DNA of 16,355 nt. Source: an uncultured Eubacteriales bacterium (GTDB lineage: Bacteria; Bacillota; Clostridia; Oscillospirales; CAG-272). The stretch covers positions 1-16,355 of the forward strand of contig CAKSVM010000068.1 in the NCBI GenBank assembly GCA_934503195.1. The letters run 5' to 3'. A program made the position numbers and the translations under genes. The notes beneath the pieces are model-generated. The model was not told the origin of the DNA and made no database searches. It saw nothing but the letters and a program-made list of their open reading frames with translations. Below, piece after piece: positions 6,348 to 13,328 of the stretch. Positions within the stretch are counted from its first letter, which is position 1. Every line of letters starts with the position of its first letter.

Positions 6348-6962
6348 ATGAACGATCGCTATCCATTCGTGAACGAACCGCTCCCATACCCTTATGAGGC
6401 TCTCGAACCGCGCGTCAGCGCGGAAACGCTCCATTTCCACCATGACAAACATCTCCAGAGCTATATCGACAAGCTCAACGCGATTCTTGAAGAATATCCG
6501 CCGCTGCAAAAGCTCACGCTCTGGGAACTCCTTCACATAACCCCTCGGACTCTTCCGCCCGAGGATCGCCTCGCGCTTTCGAGAAACGCGGGCGGAGTCT
6601 TTAATCACCGGCTCTACTTCGACTCAATGTCGCCGGCATCCACCGGACTTCCGCGCGGCGAACTCGCGAAAAGAATCGTCATAAGCTTCGGAAGCTTCGA
6701 AAAATTCCGCGACAAGCTCACGAAATCGGCGGCCGGAGTCTTCGGCTCGGGCTACGCGTGGCTCTGCGAGGATCGTTCGGGGCGGCTCTTCGTCATGTCG
6801 AGCGCGAATCAGAATCTCCCCGAGGGAACGCCGCTCTGCTGCGTCGACGTCTGGGAGCACGCTTACTATCTCGATTATCAGAATCGCCGCGACGATTATA
6901 TCTCCGCGTGGTGGGAGGTCGTCGACTTCGCCTCGGCGGCGGGGCGGCTCTGTGCGGGATGA
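6348..6962 (+). CDS. sodA: Superoxide dismutase, Fe/Mn family (Mn-like)
   Basis: Converts superoxide to O2 and H2O2; cytoplasmic. The 204 residues hold the N-terminal helical hairpin domain (about 1-95) and the alpha/beta domain (about 100-200). Metal ligands are H31 (HFHHDKH), H87 (GGVFNHRLYF), D167 and H171 (DVWEHAYY); the gateway Tyr is Y39. A Gln in SANQN (Q155) takes the place used in Mn enzymes, and there is no Gln in the Fe-type place after GGVFN, so Mn or cambialistic use is likely. One departure from the usual KHHQ is L36 after the second-shell His. The frame is open from 6231, but GGAGG lies 5 nt before the ATG at 6348 and the family N-terminus (YPFVNEPLPYPYEALEP) begins there. It converges with hemW, 2 nt between stops. 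Confidence 0.95.
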   Translation: MNDRYPFVNEPLPYPYEALEPRVSAETLHFHHDKHLQSYIDKLNAILEEYPPLQKLTLWELLHITPRTLPPEDRLALSRNAGGVFNHRLYFDSMSPASTGLPRGELAKRIVISFGSFEKFRDKLTKSAAGVFGSGYAWLCEDRSGRLFVMSSANQNLPEGTPLCCVDVWEHAYYLDYQNRRDDYISAWWEVVDFASAAGRLCAG

Positions 6963-6964
6963 GC

Positions 6965-8218
6965 TTACTTGTCCGAGCCGTCGCAGATCGAGCCGATTAT
7001 GTGGCTGTCCTCGTCAAAATCGAGGATGTTCGAGAGAATGTAGTTGCTGACGAACATTCCCTTCGCGGTCAGCGCGTAGCGGTCGCCGTCATAGGTCATG
7101 AAGCCGTTGTCGATGTAGATGCCGAGCTTCCGCCCGTAGATCGCGTCGAAATTCAGTCCGAATCTCGTCTGGAAGGCCGCTGACGAAACGCCGTCGGCGA
7201 GTCTCAGCCGCAGCATTATATATTCGCCGATCCGCTCCTCGGGAGTCACGGCGTACATCTCGTCGACAAGCTCGGCCGCGCGGAACTGTTCGTGGGTTAT
7301 CGACGTGCCGTCGTCGGTCAGCATTCCGCCGCCCTCGATATCGGCTTCCATCGCGTCGACATAGAGTCCCATGTTCCGCTTGAACGAAAAGCGTGTGTTC
7401 GAGAAATACGAGTGCGCCGCGCAGCCGAGTCCGAGATATTCGTCGCAGTTCCAGTATTTTAAGTTGTGGCGGCACTCAAAGCCGGGGCGCGCGAAGTTCG
7501 AGATCTCGTAGTGACGGTAGCCCTTCGCCTCAAGATACCGGATCGCGTCGAAATACATATCGGCCTCGGTGTCCTCGTCGGGGAGAATCAGCGAATCGCG
7601 TCTGAGCGCGAAGGGCGTGCCGTCCTCGATCTTCAGTCCGTACATCGAGATATGCTCGGGCGAGAGGGAGGTGACGTAATCGAGCGTCTTATTGAAGCTC
7701 TCGGCCGTCTGAATCGGGATTCCGTACATTATGTCGACGTTGATGTTGTCGAATTTCGCCTTGCGGGCGGCGTAGTAGCTCGCCTCGAACTCGGCCTTCG
7801 TGTGGATTCTCGACAGGGCTGTGAGTTCATCGTCGTTCGCGCTCTGGAGGCCGAGACTCAGACGGTTGACGCCCATTCTGCGGTATTTCGAGAGACTTGA
7901 CGCGCTGACCGTCGCGGGATTCGCCTCCAGCGTGAACTCGGCCGATTTCGATACGCCGAACCAGCGGTAGATCCCCTCGATGACATCAGAGAGACACTTC
8001 ACCGGGAGCGAGGTCGGCGTTCCGCCGCCGATGAATACGCTGTCGACGTTGTAGACCTTCGCGGCCTTTGAGTAATCCTGCATCTGTAAAAGCAGCGCGT
8101 CGACATAACGCTGCATATTTTCCTCAGTCGCGCCCGACATTGAGTAGAAGTCGCAGTAGGCGCATTTTGCCTGACAGAATGGGATATGAATGTATAGTCC
8201 GAGTGATTTTTTATTCAT
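6965..8218 (-). CDS. hemW: HemW, radical-SAM haem chaperone (HemN-like)
   Basis: A radical SAM protein of 417 residues. The iron-sulphur motif C15-x3-C19-x2-C22 is followed by D23-F24; HemN coproporphyrinogen dehydrogenases have CxC there, so Phe marks the HemW group, which binds and passes on haem. GGGTPTSL at 64-71 is the SAM-binding glycine motif, and the C-terminal HemN_C-like domain occupies about 330-417. The frame is open from 8323, but the ATG at 8218 has AAGGA about 7 nt upstream and gives the family start (LGLYIHIPFCQAKCAYCDF). Its ATG overlaps the YjbR-gene TGA as ATGA, so it is translationally coupled and is the last gene of the five-gene operon. No terminator lies after the stop. 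Confidence 0.94.
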   Translation of the reverse strand: MNKKSLGLYIHIPFCQAKCAYCDFYSMSGATEENMQRYVDALLLQMQDYSKAAKVYNVDSVFIGGGTPTSLPVKCLSDVIEGIYRWFGVSKSAEFTLEANPATVSASSLSKYRRMGVNRLSLGLQSANDDELTALSRIHTKAEFEASYYAARKAKFDNINVDIMYGIPIQTAESFNKTLDYVTSLSPEHISMYGLKIEDGTPFALRRDSLILPDEDTEADMYFDAIRYLEAKGYRHYEISNFARPGFECRHNLKYWNCDEYLGLGCAAHSYFSNTRFSFKRNMGLYVDAMEADIEGGGMLTDDGTSITHEQFRAAELVDEMYAVTPEERIGEYIMLRLRLADGVSSAAFQTRFGLNFDAIYGRKLGIYIDNGFMTYDGDRYALTAKGMFVSNYILSNILDFDEDSHIIGSICDGSDK

Positions 8219-8883
8219 TGTCTTTTCCTTCGTTCCTTTTTCGCCGATTTTCCGCGGCTTTCCGAAAGTAATCCGAGAAGCTTTCCGTCGTCCGTCCCAT
8301 AGTCGCATAGGACGCTGATCCATGATTTTTTATTCATGTGAAAGGCGGGGAAGACCGACTTCCCGTCCGATAGAGCCGCCGCGTCGGCGCGGAGATTCAC
8401 GACCTCGCAGTCTCCTTCGGCACCGGGGAAGAACTTCGAAAGCTTTACTCTCATGAATACCGCGTACCATTTTCCGGAGGATTTGTTCCTTAAAATCGCG
8501 CAGTCGGGCGTGTCCTTCCAGAGAAATTCTGGCGACTCGTCAAAGCTTTCCTTCGAATAGTCAAGGACAAGCCGCGTCTGCCGCCCGGAAAAGCCCCCGG
8601 AAAAGAGCCGGCACTCAAAGCAGAACGCGGTCAGGTCTGACATTTCAGACTCGAAAATCCCGCGTATCCGCCCGACAAACTCTCCCGGCGCGTCAGTGAA
8701 GATCAGCGTGTATTCCTCGCCGCCGTCAAAGATTCCGGCCGAGATCACAGAGTTTTCGACTCTTACTTTCAGCGTCATTCCACCCTCGACCGGCTTTTCG
8801 AGCGTGAAGGCTTCTCCCGATTTCGTGAATCCGTATCCGATGAGCTTTTCGGGATCAGCTCTCCCGGCGTCAAGAATTTTCAT
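8215..8883 (-). CDS. MmcQ/YjbR family protein with N-terminal extension
   Basis: 222 residues. The C-terminal part (about 85-210) is a YjbR (CyaY-like fold) domain: FCFECRLF, WKDTPDCAILRNKSSGKWYAVF, EVVNLRAD and PAFHMNKKSWISVL are its usual marks. YjbR proteins are annotated as DNA-binding from structure, but the function is unknown. Residues 1-80 form a separate small beta-rich domain that often precedes YjbR in Firmicutes. The last dozen residues are strongly basic (KSAKKERRKRQ), which could bind nucleic acid. The gene starts 1 nt after the lepA stop with only a weak ribosome site and ends in an ATGA overlap with hemW, so its translation depends on neighbours. It sits between lepA and hemW, which are adjacent in many Firmicutes. 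Confidence 0.85.
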   Translation of the reverse strand: MKILDAGRADPEKLIGYGFTKSGEAFTLEKPVEGGMTLKVRVENSVISAGIFDGGEEYTLIFTDAPGEFVGRIRGIFESEMSDLTAFCFECRLFSGGFSGRQTRLVLDYSKESFDESPEFLWKDTPDCAILRNKSSGKWYAVFMRVKLSKFFPGAEGDCEVVNLRADAAALSDGKSVFPAFHMNKKSWISVLCDYGTDDGKLLGLLSESRGKSAKKERRKRQ

Positions 8884-8884
8884 C

Positions 8885-10702
8885 TCACGACTCGTCGTCG
8901 AGCTTCAGAACCGCCATGAAGGCCTCGGGCGAGACCTCTACTGTTCCGAGCTGGCGCATCTTCTTCTTGCCTTCCTTCTGCTTTTCGAGGAGCTTTTTCT
9001 TACGTGTGATGTCGCCGCCGTAGCACTTGGCGAGGACGTCCTTGCGCATCGCCTTGACAGTCTCGCGGGCGATGACCTTGCCGCCGATCGCCGCCTGAAT
9101 CGGAACCTCAAAGAGCTGGCGCGGGATGTTGTCCTTTAATTTCTCGGCGATCTTTCTCGCGCGGCCGTAGGCCTTTTCCTCGTGGACGATGAAGGAGAGC
9201 GCGTCGACGATATCGCCGTTCAGGAGAATGTCGAGCTTTACAAGCTTCGAGGGGACGTATCCGTTCAGCTCGTAGTCGAGCGACGCGTAGCCCTTGGAGC
9301 GCGATTTGAGCGCGTCGAAGAAGTCGTAGATTATTTCGTTCAGCGGGAGATCATAGTGAAGCTCGGCGCGGTCGGTGTCGATGTAGGTCATGTTGATGAA
9401 GTTTCCGCGGCGATCCTGACAGAGATCCATGAGTCCGCCGACGTATTCGGGCGGGGTGATGATGCTCGCCTTGACCATCGGCTCGTAGGCGACGTCGATC
9501 TCGTCGGGATTCGGATAGTTCGACGGGTTGTCGATGAAGACGGTCTCGCCGTTTTTCTTTTCTATCTTATATATAACGCTCGGCGCGGTCGTGATGAGGT
9601 CGAGGTTGAACTCGCGTTCAAGCCTCTCCTCGATGATCTCCATGTGGAGAAGCCCCAGAAATCCGCATCTGAAGCCGAATCCGAGCGCGGCCGAGGTCTC
9701 GGGCTCGAAGGTGAGCGCGGCGTCGTTAAGCTGCAATTTTTCAAGCGCGTCCTTGAGGTCGCCGTAGCGCGCGCCGTCGGCCGGATATATTCCGGCGTAG
9801 ACCATCGGATGAACCTCCTTGAAGCCGGGAAGCGGCTCGGAGGCGGGATTGTTCGCCAAGGTAACCGTGTCGCCGACTCTCGTATCGCCGACCGACTTGA
9901 TGCTCGCCGTGATGTATCCGACGTCTCCGGCGGCGAGAAAATCGCCCTTGCTCAGTCCGAACGGCTCCATGTAACCGACCTCAACGACGTCAAACTCGGC
10001 TCCGGTCGACATGAGCTTTATGCGGTCTCCGGGCTTCAGCGTTCCCTCGACGACTCTGATGTTGACGACGACTCCGAGGTAGCTGTCGTAGTACGAGTCG
10101 AAGATCAGACAGCGGAGCGGCGCGTTTTCGTCGCCGTCCGGAGCGGGAATGTCCGAGACGATCTTTTCGAGCACCTGATCGATATTCTGTCCGGTCTTCG
10201 CCGAAACGGCGGGGCAGCCCTCGGCGGGGATGCCGATTATATCCTCGATCTCGGAGCGCACCTTTTCGACGTCCGCGCTCGGGAGGTCGATTTTGTTTAT
10301 AACCGGAAGAATCTCGAGATTGTTGTCGATCGCGAGATAAGCGTTCGCGAGGGTCTGCGCCTCGACTCCCTGAGTCGCGTCGACGATGAGAATCGCGCCC
10401 TCGCAGGCGTTGAGCGAACGCGAGACCTCATAGTTGAAGTCGACGTGGCCGGGGGTGTCGATGAGATTCAGAGTGTAGGTTTCGCCGTCGGGGGAATGGT
10501 AGTCGAGCTTCACGGCGCGCGCCTTTATCGTGATTCCGCGCTCGCGTTCGAGATCCATGTTGTCGAGGATCTGCTCCTCCATGTCACGCGCGGCGACAGT
10601 TCGGGTGTATTCGAGAATGCGGTCGGCGAGCGTCGATTTTCCGTGGTCGATATGCGCGATGATTGAAAAGTTTCTGATTTTATTCTGTCTTTCGGATGGC
10701 AT
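8885..10702 (-). CDS. lepA: Elongation factor 4 (LepA), translational GTPase
   Basis: A ribosome-associated GTPase that acts in initiation, 30S assembly or back-translocation. The 605 residues match the family length. Nucleotide motifs: AHIDHGKST at 16-24, RGITIK at 55-60, DTPGH at 82-86, NKID at 136-139, and the SAKTG loop near 168. Domain II follows (about 195-280), then domains III and V, and the LepA-specific C-terminal domain from about 485, including GGKVIARETVKAMRKDVLAKCYGGD and a lysine-rich RKKKLLEKQKEGKKKM stretch. AGAGAGGAA lies 6 nt before the ATG. It is third in the operon, 19 nt after the GH3 gene and 1 nt before the YjbR gene. Confidence 0.98.
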   Translation of the reverse strand: MPSERQNKIRNFSIIAHIDHGKSTLADRILEYTRTVAARDMEEQILDNMDLERERGITIKARAVKLDYHSPDGETYTLNLIDTPGHVDFNYEVSRSLNACEGAILIVDATQGVEAQTLANAYLAIDNNLEILPVINKIDLPSADVEKVRSEIEDIIGIPAEGCPAVSAKTGQNIDQVLEKIVSDIPAPDGDENAPLRCLIFDSYYDSYLGVVVNIRVVEGTLKPGDRIKLMSTGAEFDVVEVGYMEPFGLSKGDFLAAGDVGYITASIKSVGDTRVGDTVTLANNPASEPLPGFKEVHPMVYAGIYPADGARYGDLKDALEKLQLNDAALTFEPETSAALGFGFRCGFLGLLHMEIIEERLEREFNLDLITTAPSVIYKIEKKNGETVFIDNPSNYPNPDEIDVAYEPMVKASIITPPEYVGGLMDLCQDRRGNFINMTYIDTDRAELHYDLPLNEIIYDFFDALKSRSKGYASLDYELNGYVPSKLVKLDILLNGDIVDALSFIVHEEKAYGRARKIAEKLKDNIPRQLFEVPIQAAIGGKVIARETVKAMRKDVLAKCYGGDITRKKKLLEKQKEGKKKMRQLGTVEVSPEAFMAVLKLDDES

Positions 10703-10721
10703 TTATGATTCCTCTCTGATG

Positions 10722-11891
10722 TTATTCGATTATTCCTTGATTTATCTTGAAGGCTAAGATTCTTCTGAGCGATTCGTCGATCCGCTCCTCGGTGATCCGG
10801 CCGGACTTCGCGGCCTTCAGGATCGCGTCGTATTTCGTTTTGAGATCCGAGCAGCAGACGAGATCGTTTCCGGCCTCGATCGCCATGACTCCGGCCTCTC
10901 CGGCTCCGTAGACCTTTGAGATCGCGTCCATGGCTAAGTCGTCGGTTGTGATTACCCCGTCAAATCCGAGCTCCTCGCGGAGTACGCGGTGAACCTCGGC
11001 CGAGAGCGACGCGGGATGATCCTTGTCCATGCAGACGACCGTGTTGTGCGAGACCATGACGACATCGGCCCCGGCCTCGATTCCGGCCTTGAACGGGAGA
11101 AAGTCGCGGGTGTCGAATACTTTCCGCTCGCGCGTGTCGGTCGCGGTTCCGGTGTGGGTGTCGGCGTTTCCGCCGTAGCCGGGGAAGTGCTTCAGTGTCG
11201 TCCCGACTCCCTCGCTTGACTCAACGAAGGTCTTCACGTAGTCAACCGCCGCGTCGACGTCTCCGGCCGAGCGGTAGTAGATGAAATCGTTCTTGTCGGT
11301 CGAAATGTCTGCGACCGGGGCGAGATTGAGATTGATTCCGAGCGACGAGAGGAGCTTGCAGCGTTCCTTGGTGTCGGATTCGACCCGGTTTTTCTCCAGA
11401 AGATTTCTCGGCGACTCAAACGGCGACGAGCGGTACTGCGGATATTTCGAGACTCTGACGACCGTTCCGCCCTCCTCGTCGGTGGCGATGATCAGCGGGA
11501 TTTTCGACGCGTCCTGAAGACTCTTTATATAATCGGCCGCGGTCGCCGGGTTACGGTCGGAAAAATCCGAGCCGAAGAGAACGTATCCGCCGACGTGATA
11601 TTTTCCGACGTTTTTTATCGCCGTGTCGGGATCGGAGTCGATTCTGACCAGAATCAGCTGGCCGACCTTTTCCTCAAGCGTCATTGAGGCGATGATCTCA
11701 CCGATCCGGTCGGGCTTGGTGGCGGTGTCGGTCGAGGGCTCGGTGTCGGTGGTCGTGTCGGGAGCCTTGGTTTCGGTGTCGGGATCGTCCGGCGCGACTA
11801 TTTTCGTGACTTCGGAATCGGGATTCGTTCCTGACGCGCAGCCGCATAAAGTCAGCGTCAGCGCGAGGAGAAAGCAGAAAAAGGTTTTCAT
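10722..11891 (-). CDS. Glycoside hydrolase family 3 lipoprotein (NagZ-like beta-N-acetylhexosaminidase)
   Basis: 389 residues. A signal peptide ends in a lipobox (LCGC, lipid-modified Cys 18), then a 40-residue Thr/Asp/Pro-rich linker (23-61) leads to a GH3 barrel (about 62-389). KHFPGYGGNADTH at 234-246 holds the D-T-H dyad (D244, H246) that serves as acid/base in NagZ-type enzymes, and GVITTDDLAMDAIS holds the nucleophile, D317. The protein should act outside the membrane on GlcNAc-containing muropeptides or wall fragments. The open frame reaches 12224, but the ATG at 11891 starts the signal peptide and overlaps the M23 gene stop as ATGA, so it is preferred. Its place after a LytM-like protein fits wall turnover. 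Activity on other beta-hexosides cannot be excluded. Confidence 0.92.
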   Translation of the reverse strand: MKTFFCFLLALTLTLCGCASGTNPDSEVTKIVAPDDPDTETKAPDTTTDTEPSTDTATKPDRIGEIIASMTLEEKVGQLILVRIDSDPDTAIKNVGKYHVGGYVLFGSDFSDRNPATAADYIKSLQDASKIPLIIATDEEGGTVVRVSKYPQYRSSPFESPRNLLEKNRVESDTKERCKLLSSLGINLNLAPVADISTDKNDFIYYRSAGDVDAAVDYVKTFVESSEGVGTTLKHFPGYGGNADTHTGTATDTRERKVFDTRDFLPFKAGIEAGADVVMVSHNTVVCMDKDHPASLSAEVHRVLREELGFDGVITTDDLAMDAISKVYGAGEAGVMAIEAGNDLVCCSDLKTKYDAILKAAKSGRITEERIDESLRRILAFKINQGIIE

Positions 11892-13057
11892 TTGAAGTAC
11901 CCCATCGGATCGACGGCCGTTCCGTTTTCGTAGATGTTGAGGTTGAGGTGCGCCCCGGTGACATATCCCGAGGTTCCGACGTAGGCGATGACCTGACCGC
12001 GCGTCACCTTGTCCCCGACCTTGACGGCCGATTTTGAGATGTGTGAATAGAAGGACGCCACGCCGCCGCCGTGGCTTATCGTGACATAGCTTCCGTCGGC
12101 GTAATTGTACGAGACCTCGACGACGGTTCCCGAGTTGCAGGCGTAGATTTCGGTTCCGTATTTCGCGGGGATATCGATTCCGTTGTGGAACTGCTGACGC
12201 CCGGTCACGGGATGAATCCGCCAACCGAAGCCGCAGGAGACCTTCGTGTAGTTCGATGGAAGCGGCCAGAGGAATTTTCCGCCGGCGGGGGCCTGATTCG
12301 TTGATTTCTGAATCTCCTCGAGCTTTTTCTTCCGATCCGCCTCGGCGCGCGCCTCCTCGGCCTCGACCTTGGCGAGATAATCCGACGCGGATTTCAGATC
12401 CTTTTCGGCGTCGTCGACGATCCTCTGCGCGTCGGCGAGAGCGGCGTCAAGCTCGTTTTTGCGTACCGAAAGAGTGTCGCGCTGACCTTCGACGCCTTTC
12501 TTGGATTCCTCAAGTCCGGATTTCAGGCCTTCGAGTTCTTTGAGCGTAGAGGTATAGGATTCCATCAGCCGGTCGTCGTAGTCGAGCATACAGTTGAAGC
12601 GGTCGAGTCCGACGAAGAAGTCGACGAGTCCGTCCGAGTCGAATAAAAGGGTCAGAAGATCCATTCCGCCCTCCTCGTGCTTTATCCGGGCGCGTTCGCG
12701 GACGACCTTTTTGAGCGTTTCGAGCTTTTCGGTTTCGGATTCTATGTCGAGATTCTTCACGGCGATGTCGGCCTCGTACCCGGCGATGATCTGTTCGAGT
12801 GTTGACATTTCTTCCGCGAGCGTGGAGATCTGCTTGTCGATCGCCTCTTTGGATTTTATCGCGTCGGCCTTTTCGGCTTTCGCGGCCTTCACGGCCTTTT
12901 CGGCGTCCTCGCGGGCCTTTGTGGCGAGGGCAAGCTTGTCCTCGAGATTTTTGAGCTCGGAGTTTGCCGACGCGGCCGAAATCGGCAGGGAAGGACACTG
13001 CGCGAAGGAGAAGAACAGCGCCGCGGCGATCAGAAGAGCGGCTTTTTTATATTTCAT
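11888..13057 (-). CDS. Exported coiled-coil protein with degenerate LytM (M23) domain
   Basis: 389 residues: Sec signal peptide (about 1-29, cleavage near ISAASA), long coiled coil (about 32-250, broken around 128-165 by a more hydrophobic stretch LLTLLFDSDGLVDFFVG), then an M23 domain (about 262-389). This is the layout of EnvC-type proteins and of Firmicutes PcsB-like hydrolases. In the M23 domain H291 and D295 (HNGID) and H339 (YSHI) are kept, but the final HxH reads H370-L-N372, so one zinc ligand is Asn. The protein may therefore be weak or inactive as an endopeptidase and act by activating another hydrolase. GGAG lies 7 nt before the ATG, within a hairpin. First gene of the operon; the GH3 lipoprotein follows by ATGA overlap. 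Confidence 0.9.
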   Translation of the reverse strand: MKYKKAALLIAAALFFSFAQCPSLPISAASANSELKNLEDKLALATKAREDAEKAVKAAKAEKADAIKSKEAIDKQISTLAEEMSTLEQIIAGYEADIAVKNLDIESETEKLETLKKVVRERARIKHEEGGMDLLTLLFDSDGLVDFFVGLDRFNCMLDYDDRLMESYTSTLKELEGLKSGLEESKKGVEGQRDTLSVRKNELDAALADAQRIVDDAEKDLKSASDYLAKVEAEEARAEADRKKKLEEIQKSTNQAPAGGKFLWPLPSNYTKVSCGFGWRIHPVTGRQQFHNGIDIPAKYGTEIYACNSGTVVEVSYNYADGSYVTISHGGGVASFYSHISKSAVKVGDKVTRGQVIAYVGTSGYVTGAHLNLNIYENGTAVDPMGYFK

Positions 13058-13064
13058 GACATTT

Positions 13065-13088
13065 CTCCGCGCGGCGGAGTTCCTCCTT
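13065..13088 (-). promoter_or_regulatory. Leader with two Shine-Dalgarno sequences around a small hairpin
   Basis: In the transcript a perfect AAGGAGG (13088-13082) is followed by CTCCGC-CGC-GCGGAG (13079-13065), a 6-bp GC stem with a 3-nt loop, then 7 nt to the ATG. The near Shine-Dalgarno (GGAG) forms the 3' arm and would be hidden when folded; with the hairpin closed the far AAGGAGG comes to an effective 9 nt from the start codon. Whether it regulates translation is inference. Confidence 0.4.
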
Positions 13089-13105
13089 TTTTAGAATCAC
13101 TATAT

Positions 13106-13134
13106 ATTATACCGCGAAAACCGCCGTTTGTCAA
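13106..13134 (-). promoter_or_regulatory. Perfect consensus promoter of the M23-GH3-lepA-yjbR-hemW operon
   Basis: On the minus strand TTGACA (13134-13129), a 17-nt spacer, and TATAAT (13111-13106). Transcription should begin near 13099, giving a leader of about 42 nt. No other convincing promoter is seen inside the operon, so this probably drives all five genes. Confidence 0.88.
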
Positions 13135-13178
13135 GAAATATAATGTTACTTTTTCGTCCGCCGGGGATTTTTTCGGAG

Positions 13179-13194
13179 TTACGAAATTTCGCAA
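13179..13194. promoter_or_regulatory. 16-bp palindrome in the divergent intergenic region (candidate operator)
   Basis: TTACGAAATTTCGCAA is a dyad with one mismatched pair around a perfect core CGAAATTTCG (13182-13191). A second small dyad, GCGATTTCGC, lies at 13220-13229. Both sit between the M23 operon promoter and the SBP-GH39 promoter. A LacI- or GntR-type sugar regulator could bind such a site; no such regulator gene is in the window. Confidence 0.35.
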
Positions 13195-13265
13195 ATTTTT
13201 TTGTTTATTGTCCACAAAAGCGATTTCGCGCGGATGTGCAGGCCTACAAAGTTTCGGACGGAGTA

Positions 13266-13294
13266 TTGACAAACGCGGAGAAATGGGGTATAAT
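13266..13294 (+). promoter_or_regulatory. Perfect consensus promoter of the SBP-GH39 pair
   Basis: TTGACA (13266-13271), a 17-nt spacer, and TATAAT (13289-13294), with transcription starting near 13301 and a leader of about 28 nt. The strength implies either constitutive use or control by a repressor. Confidence 0.88.
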
Positions 13295-13328
13295 AGGGCG
13301 AAAATTCAAAGAAATCCGGAGAAAACAG

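Noticed and set aside
8219..8323. 35-residue N-terminal extension of HemW
   Set aside because: It overlaps the YjbR gene, lacks a ribosome site, and the family N-terminus begins at the ATG at 8218.
9182..10666. 494-codon open frame antisense to lepA
   Set aside because: It lies wholly inside the well-conserved lepA gene; its length reflects the GC-rich codon use of lepA, its product is a low-complexity mix of Val, Arg, Asp and Glu, and no ribosome site precedes it.
11892..12224. 111-residue N-terminal extension of the GH3 frame
   Set aside because: It overlaps the M23 gene in another frame, has Arg-rich shadow composition, and would bury the lipoprotein signal peptide.
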